Part shown: piece after piece, positions 51,377 to 57,987 of the stretch
Position numbering within the stretch: the first letter of the stretch is position 1
Layout of the letters: each line of letters starts with the position of its first letter
Assembly: GCA_900767675.1 (NCBI GenBank)
Contig: CAAFZX010000026.1
Location: forward strand, 16,867 to 80,866
DNA length: 64,000 nucleotides
DNA from: an uncultured Collinsella sp.
Lineage (GTDB): Bacteria; Actinomycetota; Coriobacteriia; Coriobacteriales; Coriobacteriaceae
Reading direction: 5' to 3'
Program-made: the position numbers and the translations under genes
Notes under the pieces: generated by a model
What the model saw: the letters and a program-made list of their open reading frames with translations, nothing else
Databases searched by the model: none
What the model was told of the DNA's origin: nothing

Positions 51377-52462
51377 ATGTTTCCTGCCGCGTTCCACACC
51401 AGCCGTCACTACATCCTGCTTACTGTCATGGCCTGCCTATGCGTTTTGCTGGGCGGGCCTTCGTATGCCGCGGGCGTGGACAGCCTGTTCATTGCGGGCG
51501 TCACGTACTACGAGCCGGGCGCGTCAGGCCCCGGGTGGGCCTGGACTGCTGCCGACCATCTGGAGCTTAACGGCTACACGGGCGAGGCCATCGGCTCCTA
51601 CGGCGACCTGGTGGTGACGCTGACCGGGCAGAACAATGTTGTCGAGATGAGCGCGCCCGACGTGGACATCTCGCGTTGCGGCATGGAGGTGTGGGGCAAC
51701 CTGACGCTCCGCGGCACCGGGTCGCTGGTGGCCACGGGCTCGCAGTTCGGAATCTACGTGTCGGGGACGCTCGCGGTGGAAGGCTGCAAGGTTGACGCAC
51801 GGGCCGACGGCGCCGGCATTGCGAACGCGAGGGTGTCCGCCGTGATCGCGGACGGTCTTGCCGTTCGCGGCGGTGGGCGCGTTGTCGCCGCGGGCGCGGG
51901 CTCCGGGGCGGGCGTGGGTGCCTATGGTGTGTGTCTGCTGGGCGGGGCTGCCGGCGGTGGCGCGGCCGGGCAGCTTGCCGTCGATGCGTCCTGGCTGTAT
52001 GCGTCGGGCACCGACGGCGGCGTCGCCTGCCTGGGCGGGTCGCTTGCATCCGCGCGCTTTGTGGCGCCTGCGGGCGGGGCCTTTGGCGCAGGCGGCGTGG
52101 TGGATGCCGACGGGTCCGCGGCAGCGCATGTGACGATCGAGCTCGTGGATGCCACGGCGTCGGCGGGCGAGACCGGTTGGCCCGATGTGTCGGGCGATGG
52201 TCCGTCCGCCCCTGGCACTGACCCTGCTACCGGAGAGCCAGCTGCGGATCCGTCGACGAATCCCGCACTGAAACCCGCGGCCGCGACTAAGACGTCGACC
52301 ACGACCACAGTGACCAACACCACGGCCGCCAAGGCCTCCAGGCCCAAAGCCGCCTCCGCGACCTCCTCGCTCCCCAAGACCGCCGACAGCCTTTGGATTG
52401 CCGTGTCCGCATTGCTGTTCGTGCTGGGAACAGCGGTTCTCGAAGCTGCAAGCCGCTGCTGA
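51377..52462 (+). CDS. LPXTG-anchored surface protein
   Basis: 361 residues. A signal peptide (LLTVMACLCVLLGGPSYAAG, about residues 12-32) is followed by a Gly/Ala-rich beta-helix-like repeat region (LTLRGTGSLVATGSQ, VRGGGRVVAAGAGSG). A Thr/Pro/Ala stalk follows, then SLPKTAD as sortase motif, a hydrophobic segment (LWIAVSALLFVLGTAVLEAA) and a short basic end. The start at 51377 fits GGAG spacing. It is GC-rich like the core, unlike the defence genes around it. Function is unknown; adhesion is possible. Confidence 0.8.
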   Translation: MFPAAFHTSRHYILLTVMACLCVLLGGPSYAAGVDSLFIAGVTYYEPGASGPGWAWTAADHLELNGYTGEAIGSYGDLVVTLTGQNNVVEMSAPDVDISRCGMEVWGNLTLRGTGSLVATGSQFGIYVSGTLAVEGCKVDARADGAGIANARVSAVIADGLAVRGGGRVVAAGAGSGAGVGAYGVCLLGGAAGGGAAGQLAVDASWLYASGTDGGVACLGGSLASARFVAPAGGAFGAGGVVDADGSAAAHVTIELVDATASAGETGWPDVSGDGPSAPGTDPATGEPAADPSTNPALKPAAATKTSTTTTVTNTTAAKASRPKAASATSSLPKTADSLWIAVSALLFVLGTAVLEAASRC

Positions 52463-52702
52463 TGCTCTCGATTTCCTGATGTGCGGGGAAAATTGAATCC
52501 AGCCGAGCACAAACTAAAATTTGTTAATAAAACCGCAGATCGCGGAAGTGCAAAACCGGGGTCTGGTCGGCAGAACTCAGCCCCTTCCACTTCTGGACTG
52601 GGCCAGCTGTCAGAGTTCGTGTCTTATAGGATTAATTCAATTCACGCCGCGTTACATCTACTCTGCTCTTTATACTCGGATATAAACACTAAGGGGGTAG
52701 TC

Positions 52703-52981
52703 ATGTTTTGGAGCTATGTTCAGCTTGATGATGGCACCCAGTTTGCCTACTCAGAGACCAGAGAAGACGGAACCGTTCACGTAGCCGTCGAGCGCCCGGT
52801 TGACTTTGGCTTTGACCATGCGGAATGCTTCTTGCCTGCGGTCAAATGGTTCAACGTCGAAGGATTTACTGCCGATGACCTCAATTTCTTGACTGAATTT
52901 GTTAGATCAAACGCCCCGTTTATCTTTGAGCTCGCCGAACGCCAAAAAGCCGGACCGGCGGTTTCGGCGCTGGCCCTCTAA
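52703..52981 (+). CDS. Small protein, M-F-W-S-Y-V-Q family
   Basis: 92 residues starting MFWSYVQLDDGTQFAYSE. It shares its opening pattern (M-[FL]-W-S-x-V-Q-x-D-D-G-T) with the 61-residue protein at 54857, which precedes a Doc-like toxin. It is acidic and soluble, with AAGGGGG well placed before the ATG. It precedes a minimal nucleotidyltransferase by 28 bases. An antitoxin-like role is suggested only by context. Confidence 0.7.
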   Translation: MFWSYVQLDDGTQFAYSETREDGTVHVAVERPVDFGFDHAECFLPAVKWFNVEGFTADDLNFLTEFVRSNAPFIFELAERQKAGPAVSALAL

Positions 52982-53009
52982 CGTTCTGCAGTTGAACGGC
53001 AAATAGCCC

Positions 53010-53309
53010 ATGATTTCGCCTTCCGACATATCCACTGCGGTCTCCCGCGTGCTGGCTCGCTACGACGTCCGCGAGGCATATCTGTTTGGCTCGTTCGCCC
53101 GAGGCGAGCAAGCGCCCGATAGCGATATTGACTTGCGCCTAGTCTGTGGCAACACCATGACGTTCGGCACGCTTTACGAACTCTCCCATGAGCTCGAAAA
53201 GGAACTTGGGCGAAAGGTTGATATCGTCACCAACCCACCAGAGCACATGCGCCCGCCCTTCCGCAAAAGCATCGAACAGGATGAGGCGCGCATCTATGAA
53301 GTGCTGTAG
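53010..53309 (+). CDS. Minimal nucleotidyltransferase (MntA-like)
   Basis: 99 residues. EAYLFGSFARGEQAPDSDIDL carries the GSxxRG...DxD active site of pol-beta type minimal nucleotidyltransferases, and KVDIVTNPPE adds the third acidic position. MntA proteins usually act as antitoxins that AMPylate HepT, but no HepT gene follows. The gene before it encodes the M-F-W-S protein, a possible alternative partner. Confidence 0.8.
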   Translation: MISPSDISTAVSRVLARYDVREAYLFGSFARGEQAPDSDIDLRLVCGNTMTFGTLYELSHELEKELGRKVDIVTNPPEHMRPPFRKSIEQDEARIYEVL

Positions 53310-53441
53310 CAGGCTGAGGCGTTAGTGTGCTCCGGCGTTATCAGCAAGTCTTAATTTTGCCGCATACTTCCGGGCTCGGCGAGTCTTAGAAGCCAGTATT
53401 GAACTCAAACTCGGTTCCATACACCCTTTTGCTCTTTGAAT

Positions 53442-53494
53442 ACAGGTATCTCTCTAGCGATAGTTTGCTATACTATCGCTAGAGAGATACCTGT
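53442..53494. promoter_or_regulatory. Perfect 23-bp palindromic operator over a promoter
   Basis: Arms at 53442-53464 and 53472-53494 are exact reverse complements around seven bases. The spacer and right arm contain TATACT (53469-53474), a good -10 box, 33 bases before the DUF3990 gene start. A symmetrical site on a toxin-antitoxin promoter suggests self-repression, perhaps by the XRE protein of the operon. Confidence 0.75.
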
Positions 53495-53506
53495 TAGGAG
53501 ACTCGC

Positions 53507-54175
53507 GTGGAACTGTGGCATGGTTCTCAGAAAATCATTGAGACTCCCCAGCTTGGCCTGGGGAAAGTCCATAACGACTATGGACAGGGATTCTATTGCA
53601 CAGAGAGCCTCGACCTTGCAAGGGAATGGGCATGCTCGCGTGATGCCGATGGCTTTGCGAATCGCTACGAACTCGATATGGCCGATCTCAAGGTACTCGA
53701 CCTGCTATCGCCGCAATATTCAGTTCTGCATTGGATTGCGTTGCTTGTAGAGCATCGTTCTTTTCGCAAGGACACCGCTATTGCCGTGGGGGCCTGCGAA
53801 TATCTCCACGATCATTTTCTACCTGACACTAGCGCTTACGACGTGATAAGGGGATGGCGCGCGGACGACTCGTACTTTAGCTATGCCAGAGCTTTTGTGA
53901 ACAATACGATTACCGTCGATCGGCTTGGTCGATCTATGAGGCTCGGCAACTTGGGAGAGCAGATTGTGCTCAAAAGCGAGCGCGCGTTTAAGAGCATTCG
54001 TTTTGCTGGATTTAAACGTGCGCCGCAAGCTCTGTATGGTCCATTGGCCAAGGAGCGAGATGAAGTGGCAAGGGCGCAGTATCGGGAGCTACTTGCCGAA
54101 AATCCGTTTGAGGGAATTCGTATCGTCGATATCATTCGAGAGGGGATGACGGGCGATGACCCACGCCTACAGTGA
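53507..54175 (+). CDS. DUF3990 family protein, ADP-ribosyltransferase-like toxin
   Basis: 222 residues starting MELWHGSQKIIETP, then GKVHNDYGQGFYCTESLDLAREWA, the pattern of DUF3990, whose fold resembles ADP-ribosyltransferases (H-G, Y-G-x-G-F-Y). GTG start at 53507 after AGGAG. It overlaps the XRE-domain gene by 20 bases. DUF3990 genes usually sit next to small regulators and are treated as toxins; activity is not proven here. Confidence 0.75.
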   Translation: MELWHGSQKIIETPQLGLGKVHNDYGQGFYCTESLDLAREWACSRDADGFANRYELDMADLKVLDLLSPQYSVLHWIALLVEHRSFRKDTAIAVGACEYLHDHFLPDTSAYDVIRGWRADDSYFSYARAFVNNTITVDRLGRSMRLGNLGEQIVLKSERAFKSIRFAGFKRAPQALYGPLAKERDEVARAQYRELLAENPFEGIRIVDIIREGMTGDDPRLQ

Positions 54176-54845
54176 GATGTATCTCGAGGATGCCATGAGA
54201 TCGCTGGGCGAGGCGGTCGATTTTGCCCTCTGTGATCAAGGGCTGACTCCAGCCGAGTTGACGGCGATCCTGTCGAACGCTTTTGAGATGAAACAGTTTG
54301 AACGCGGCATGCCTCGCGTCGTCTGCGGCATGGCGGGCGACGAGCTCGCGCGCGATATTATCGCCCATGCGGGACTGACCCCCGTCGAATGCAGGGAGAC
54401 CTATCCGTTCGACCGTTCGCCTCAGTATTGGGCGGGCTGGGTTTTGGCCTATGCGCAATGGATGTGCGGCCTGGGCTTTAATGAGATACTCGAAGTCGCT
54501 CCGCTCGATTGGATCATCGGTTCGTACCATCCGCTCCACGAGGCCTCCGAAGACAAATTCGCCCAGATTGTCATCGATAAATGGAACGATGCCCAGGCAG
54601 ACAAAAAGGGCCTCAAAGCGGCACGAAAGGCGGCCGGCCTAACGCAAAAACAGCTCGCCGCTCAATCGGGGGTTAAACTTCGCGCCATACAACTCTACGA
54701 GCAGAACCAGCTCGACCTACGCCGCGCCTCGGTCTCCTCGGCATTGGCGCTCGCAAACACGCTCGACTGCTGTATTGAAGACCTCATCTGGCAACCGATC
54801 GTTCTGGAGTACGACTCGCAGTCTTTTTCATCTACGAAGCTATAA
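54156..54845 (+). CDS. XRE-domain protein paired with the DUF3990 toxin
   Basis: 229 residues. The N-terminal 140 residues are helical and unrecognised (YLEDAMRSLGEAVDFAL, QYWAGWVLAYAQWMCGL). The C-terminus has a HTH of the XRE/Cro type: LKAARKAAGLTQKQLAAQSG, then LRAIQLYEQNQLDLRRASV and ALANTLDCCIEDLI. It is translated in overlap with the DUF3990 gene and is the likely antitoxin and repressor acting at the upstream palindrome. Confidence 0.8.
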   Translation: MTHAYSEMYLEDAMRSLGEAVDFALCDQGLTPAELTAILSNAFEMKQFERGMPRVVCGMAGDELARDIIAHAGLTPVECRETYPFDRSPQYWAGWVLAYAQWMCGLGFNEILEVAPLDWIIGSYHPLHEASEDKFAQIVIDKWNDAQADKKGLKAARKAAGLTQKQLAAQSGVKLRAIQLYEQNQLDLRRASVSSALALANTLDCCIEDLIWQPIVLEYDSQSFSSTKL

Positions 54846-54856
54846 AGGAGACGCAC

Positions 54857-55042
54857 ATGCTTTGGAGTCATGTTCAGCCAGATGACGGCACTGGTCGCGC
54901 TACTCAAGAAGATTACTCAGTAGCGCACGAGGCAAATTCAACATTACCGATTTCGCTCGACGGCTTTATGTCGATTGACCATGCAGTTGAGTTAACCATC
55001 GCTGCCATGCCCAACGCGCTCAGACTCTTGGAGAACTCATGA
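54857..55042 (+). CDS. Small protein upstream of the Doc-like toxin, probable antitoxin
   Basis: 61 residues starting MLWSHVQPDDGT, similar at the N-terminus to the protein at 52703. It diverges afterwards. AAAGGAG precedes the ATG. The stop overlaps the Doc-like gene start (ATGA), as in phd-doc operons, but no Phd fold is evident. Confidence 0.65.
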   Translation: MLWSHVQPDDGTGRATQEDYSVAHEANSTLPISLDGFMSIDHAVELTIAAMPNALRLLENS

Positions 55043-55554
55043 TGGCGGCTACGCAGCGAGGCGCGCATCCGTTAGCGCCGCTCGTGCTCGATGATGCCGG
55101 TTCGCTCGAAGCTATGGCCGCGGCCGTGATGCGCCTACACAGCACGCTGATGACGGTCGGGCGCTGCTATACGACCGACGCCACAGGCGACCGGGCCGCG
55201 CTTGAGCTCGGACGCGTCGAGTCCGTGCTTGCGGGTGCATTCTGTACGATATTCGGCCAATCGCCGGCCGATCGCTTCGCTGATATCTTTGACCAGGCCA
55301 CCTACGTAGCCGAGCACATGGTCAAGGACCACATCTTTGAGGACGGCAACAAGCGCACCAGCCTTGTCTTTGCGTTGTCCGTTCTAAGGCTCATCGGCAC
55401 TCCGGTCATGCTGTCCGACAGCCCGGAGCCCAAAGACAACCAGTACTACGCTTGGATCCAGGATCTCGTTTCCGGTAGCCGCTCTCGCTCCGACCTCGCC
55501 GAAGACCTGCGCCGCGGTTGCGTTGCGGGCACGGGCGACCCGTCGCACGTATAG
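55039..55554 (+). CDS. Fic/Doc-family toxin
   Basis: 171 residues with the Fic core HIFEDGNKRTSLVFALSVL near residue 95, matching Doc-type HxFx[DN]xNKR. Doc proteins phosphorylate EF-Tu and are neutralised by a co-encoded small protein. It overlaps the preceding small gene by four bases. No terminator is seen between it and the tRNA-Val region. Confidence 0.8.
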   Translation: MMAATQRGAHPLAPLVLDDAGSLEAMAAAVMRLHSTLMTVGRCYTTDATGDRAALELGRVESVLAGAFCTIFGQSPADRFADIFDQATYVAEHMVKDHIFEDGNKRTSLVFALSVLRLIGTPVMLSDSPEPKDNQYYAWIQDLVSGSRSRSDLAEDLRRGCVAGTGDPSHV

Positions 55555-55744
55555 AATCAAAGCATCCGCACGCCGGTAATTGAATTGATTGGACACCACA
55601 TGGATATCCCCAGCACCCTGTGCTGCCGTCCCGAGACTTCGTGGATAAAGCGGTAAATGGTGGTTTGGCTGCGGTTTTGCCGATTGCTTTGCTTACTTTT
55701 GCTTGGCCTGCACCCACGAATTTAAAATCGAGGGCAAAAAGTTC

Positions 55745-55774
55745 TTGGTAAACCACACGCCGCTATGTTAGTAT
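55745..55774 (+). promoter_or_regulatory. Promoter of tRNA-Val
   Basis: TTGGTA at 55745-55750 and TAGTAT at 55769-55774 with an 18-base spacer. The stretch 55555-55744 shows no gene. Confidence 0.55.
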
Positions 55775-55794
55775 CTCTTTTGCCGAAAGGCGAC

Positions 55795-55869
55795 GGGCGA
55801 TTGGCTCAGGGGTAGAGCATATCCTTCACACGGATGGGGTCACAAGTTCGAATCTTGTATCGCCCACCA
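55795..55869 (+). tRNA. tRNA-Val (anticodon CAC)
   Basis: Acceptor GGGCGAT/ATCGCCC, D-stem GCTC/GAGC, anticodon stem TATCC/GGATG with loop TTCACAC, T-arm ACAAG TTCGAAT CTTGT, and an encoded CCA. It lies within the accessory block and is followed by a terminator and short tandem repeats. Confidence 0.95.
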
Positions 55870-55880
55870 TCAAAAGAGCA

Positions 55881-55916
55881 GGTCAGAGGTATTAAGCCTC
55901 TGGCCTTTTTCTTTTT
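55881..55916 (+). terminator. Terminator of tRNA-Val
   Basis: GGTCAGAGG is paired with CCTCTGGCC and followed by TTTTTCTTTTT. Confidence 0.85.
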
Positions 55917-55951
55917 GACACCAAGGATGACACCAAAACTGACACCAAAAA
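55916..55951 (+). repeat. Three 12-base tandem repeats after tRNA-Val
   Basis: TGACACCAA occurs at 55916, 55928 and 55940. In one frame this reads Asp-Thr-Lys repeats ending at TAA (DTKDDTKTDTKK), reminiscent of integrase tails found beside tRNA genes. No integrase body is present. The rest of the gap up to 56264 shows no gene. Confidence 0.5.
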
Positions 55952-56264
55952 ATAAATCGTAGTCGTCTAAGGCGTCATTTTTTATCGCAACCTTTTTGCT
56001 GACGCCATTGCACGTTTTGTATAAAACGTATGCGTTTTTTCATTGAATTACCCATATGATACGAGCGCAAATGTGGAGACAGGGACCACACGCCCAGAGC
56101 TCCTTCCAGCGGATTTCTATCACACGAGGGATTTTTGGCAGAACTTGTCAAGCTATTGGTCAGTGTTTGGTCAGCTTCCGGTACTTACCCGCATGATGCC
56201 CCAGTAGATAATCGGCGATGTCCGCAATCTGCACGGCCTATGGCCGATACCAGGGGAGACGCAA

Positions 56265-57428
56265 ATGGACGAAATCGTCTGCGCAAACACCGCATTCCGC
56301 TACTGGCGCTGCCCACCGCAGGTGCGCGACCTCTACCCGCGCCTACCAAGCTCCGATGACGGCTGGGGCGCTCTCGCAAAATCGCCATTCACAAAAGACG
56401 TCTTTAAGACGCCGATTATTACTACGACAGCGACCGGTGGCGTTAACTACCATTCGGTATTACGAACAACTATCCACTGCGAAGACGCTTCGGGGGTGGA
56501 CTCGACTCTGGAAACCCCGATGGGCTTTAGAGTAACCAATCCGCTTGCGACGCTATTTACCATGGCGCGCTTTTTGTCTCCCATGGATCTTGTCCTTGCC
56601 ATGTATGAATTCAGCGGATGGTTCTCCGTCTTTGAGCCCACCGCCGCGGTCGAAGCTGAGCTGCGCAAGGCCAAAGACACCGCCAAAAATGCCGCCAAAG
56701 AGGCCACCACCGAATCCCTCTTTGACCTCGATGAAAGCCAGGACGAAGCGCCATGGAAGCGCGTCTATGCGCGCGTAAAGGTCAAGGAACCTGTAAAGGG
56801 ACTAAACGGCAAAAAGAAATCGAAAGAGGTCACCAAGCTAAAGGGCACATCGCTTTGGATGAGAAAGCCGCTCGTCGAGTTACATGAACTTCATGAGTAC
56901 GCCAAGAAGATGAAAAGCCGCAAATGGGGCACGAAGTTTTACAACGCCGCGCAGATGGTGACGGGTATAGCTGCGTCCCCGCTCGAGGTGGCCGGAATTC
57001 TATTGCTGTCGCTTCCGCGCTCCCGCGGCGGGGCCGGCTTTCGAAACGTCTACGTCAACGACCTTACGCCGCTGACCGCATCCGCGCAGAGTATTGCGGG
57101 GCAAAATGTCTGCTACGGGGATATCGTGATCGTGAATCCGACCATAATGAAGGCGGGCATCGTGGAGCTTCAGGGAGAAGTCATCCATGGGACGGGCGCC
57201 GTTCTCGACCACGATGCCAAACGCATGACAGCGCTGCAAACCATGGGATATGACGTGTTTCTAGTTACGCACGAGATGCTTAACGATGCCGAGCAGCTCG
57301 ATGCGATCGTGCGAAGTCTTTGCTCGCGCTTGGGTTTGCGCTATAGGTGCAAAACTAAGGCGCAAAAGACAACGGAAATGGAGTTACGAGCCAACGTATT
57401 GTGCAATTGGCTGGAAATCGGTCGTTAG
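56265..57428 (+). CDS. Hypothetical protein with DUF559/Vsr-like nuclease fold
   Basis: 387 residues starting MDEIVCANTAFRYWRCPPQV. A Lys/Ala-rich linker at about 130-190 separates two domains. The C-terminal part has IVELQGEVIHGTGAVLDHD, then KRMTALQTMGYDVFLVTHEM, the spacing of conserved acidic and basic positions seen in DUF559/Vsr-type endonuclease-like proteins of Actinomycetota. GGGAGAC precedes the ATG. A role in DNA processing or abortive infection is possible but unproven. Confidence 0.6.
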   Translation: MDEIVCANTAFRYWRCPPQVRDLYPRLPSSDDGWGALAKSPFTKDVFKTPIITTTATGGVNYHSVLRTTIHCEDASGVDSTLETPMGFRVTNPLATLFTMARFLSPMDLVLAMYEFSGWFSVFEPTAAVEAELRKAKDTAKNAAKEATTESLFDLDESQDEAPWKRVYARVKVKEPVKGLNGKKKSKEVTKLKGTSLWMRKPLVELHELHEYAKKMKSRKWGTKFYNAAQMVTGIAASPLEVAGILLLSLPRSRGGAGFRNVYVNDLTPLTASAQSIAGQNVCYGDIVIVNPTIMKAGIVELQGEVIHGTGAVLDHDAKRMTALQTMGYDVFLVTHEMLNDAEQLDAIVRSLCSRLGLRYRCKTKAQKTTEMELRANVLCNWLEIGR

Positions 57429-57483
57429 ATGGGTGCCCTACTCACTTCCGGGCGCCCTCGGTCGGCTGCGCGCGACGCTGCCG

Positions 57484-57641
57484 CCACGGAACCGGCCCAT
57501 CTACTACGTTTAGCCCCGACCCCTCGACCATATCCCGTATTTCGCGAAAACCGCAGGCCGTCTACCTGCGGTTTTATTTTTGCCCGAGACGTCATGGTCG
57601 GGGAATTTAGGCCAAACGTAGTAGATGGCCCGGTTCCGTGG
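57484..57641. repeat. Long inverted repeat enclosing a terminator
   Basis: The 28-bp arm at 57484-57511 is repeated in reverse complement at 57614-57641, with further pairing inside (GACC/GGTC). In the loop is a separate hairpin, AAAACCGCAG against CTGCGGTTTT near 57548-57575. It is followed up to 57735 by very GC-rich short palindromes. The whole 57429-57798 stretch has no supported gene. Confidence 0.65.
57546..57581 (+). terminator. Terminator inside the inverted repeat
   Basis: AAAACCGCAG pairs with CTGCGGTTTT and is followed by ATTTTT. It probably ends the 56265-57428 transcript. Confidence 0.75.
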
Positions 57642-57798
57642 CGTGAGGTCCCCGGGGGCGGCCGGGCGGGTGCCGGGAAGGAGGGCGGCGGCCACGCCGC
57701 CGCCCGCGGGGCGCGCCCCGCGGGCGATTTCGGGCATCGTGTGTCTCTTCGGCCTCGTGGCCGTTCCGCGCGCCGCAGAATATTTTCCAAAATTGTCC

Positions 57799-57827
57799 TT
57801 GCATCGGCGGGGGAGTTCCCGTATAGT
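57799..57827 (+). promoter_or_regulatory. Promoter of tRNA-Ala (right copy)
   Basis: TTGCAT at 57799-57804 and TATAGT at 57822-57827, 17-base spacer, 12 bases before the tRNA. Confidence 0.75.
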
Positions 57828-57839
57828 ACTTCTTCGCAC

Positions 57840-57914
57840 GGGGGCGTAGCTCAGCTGGGAGAGCGCTTGACTGGCAGTCAAGAGGTCAGGGGTTCGATCC
57901 CCCTCGTCTCCACC
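57840..57914 (+). tRNA. tRNA-Ala (anticodon GGC), right copy
   Basis: It is identical to the copy at 24776 over the mature sequence up to ACC; the final A of CCA is not encoded (ACCC follows), so the CCA enzyme must complete it. It has the same orientation as the left copy, 33 kb away. Confidence 0.96.
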
Positions 57915-57927
57915 CGAGCATTGAATG

Positions 57928-57956
57928 AGGCTCCAACGCAAGTTGGGGCCTTTTTT
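57928..57956 (+). terminator. Terminator of tRNA-Ala (right copy)
   Basis: AGGCTCCAAC pairs with GTTGGGGCCT and is followed by TTTTT. Confidence 0.85.
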
Positions 57957-57987
57957 CATATAGGCACACAAGGTCAAAGGCGGCACC

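Noticed and set aside
51524..52590. Minus-strand frames opposite the LPXTG protein gene
   Set aside because: Shadow frames; the plus-strand frame has a signal peptide, sortase motif and membrane anchor in the right order.
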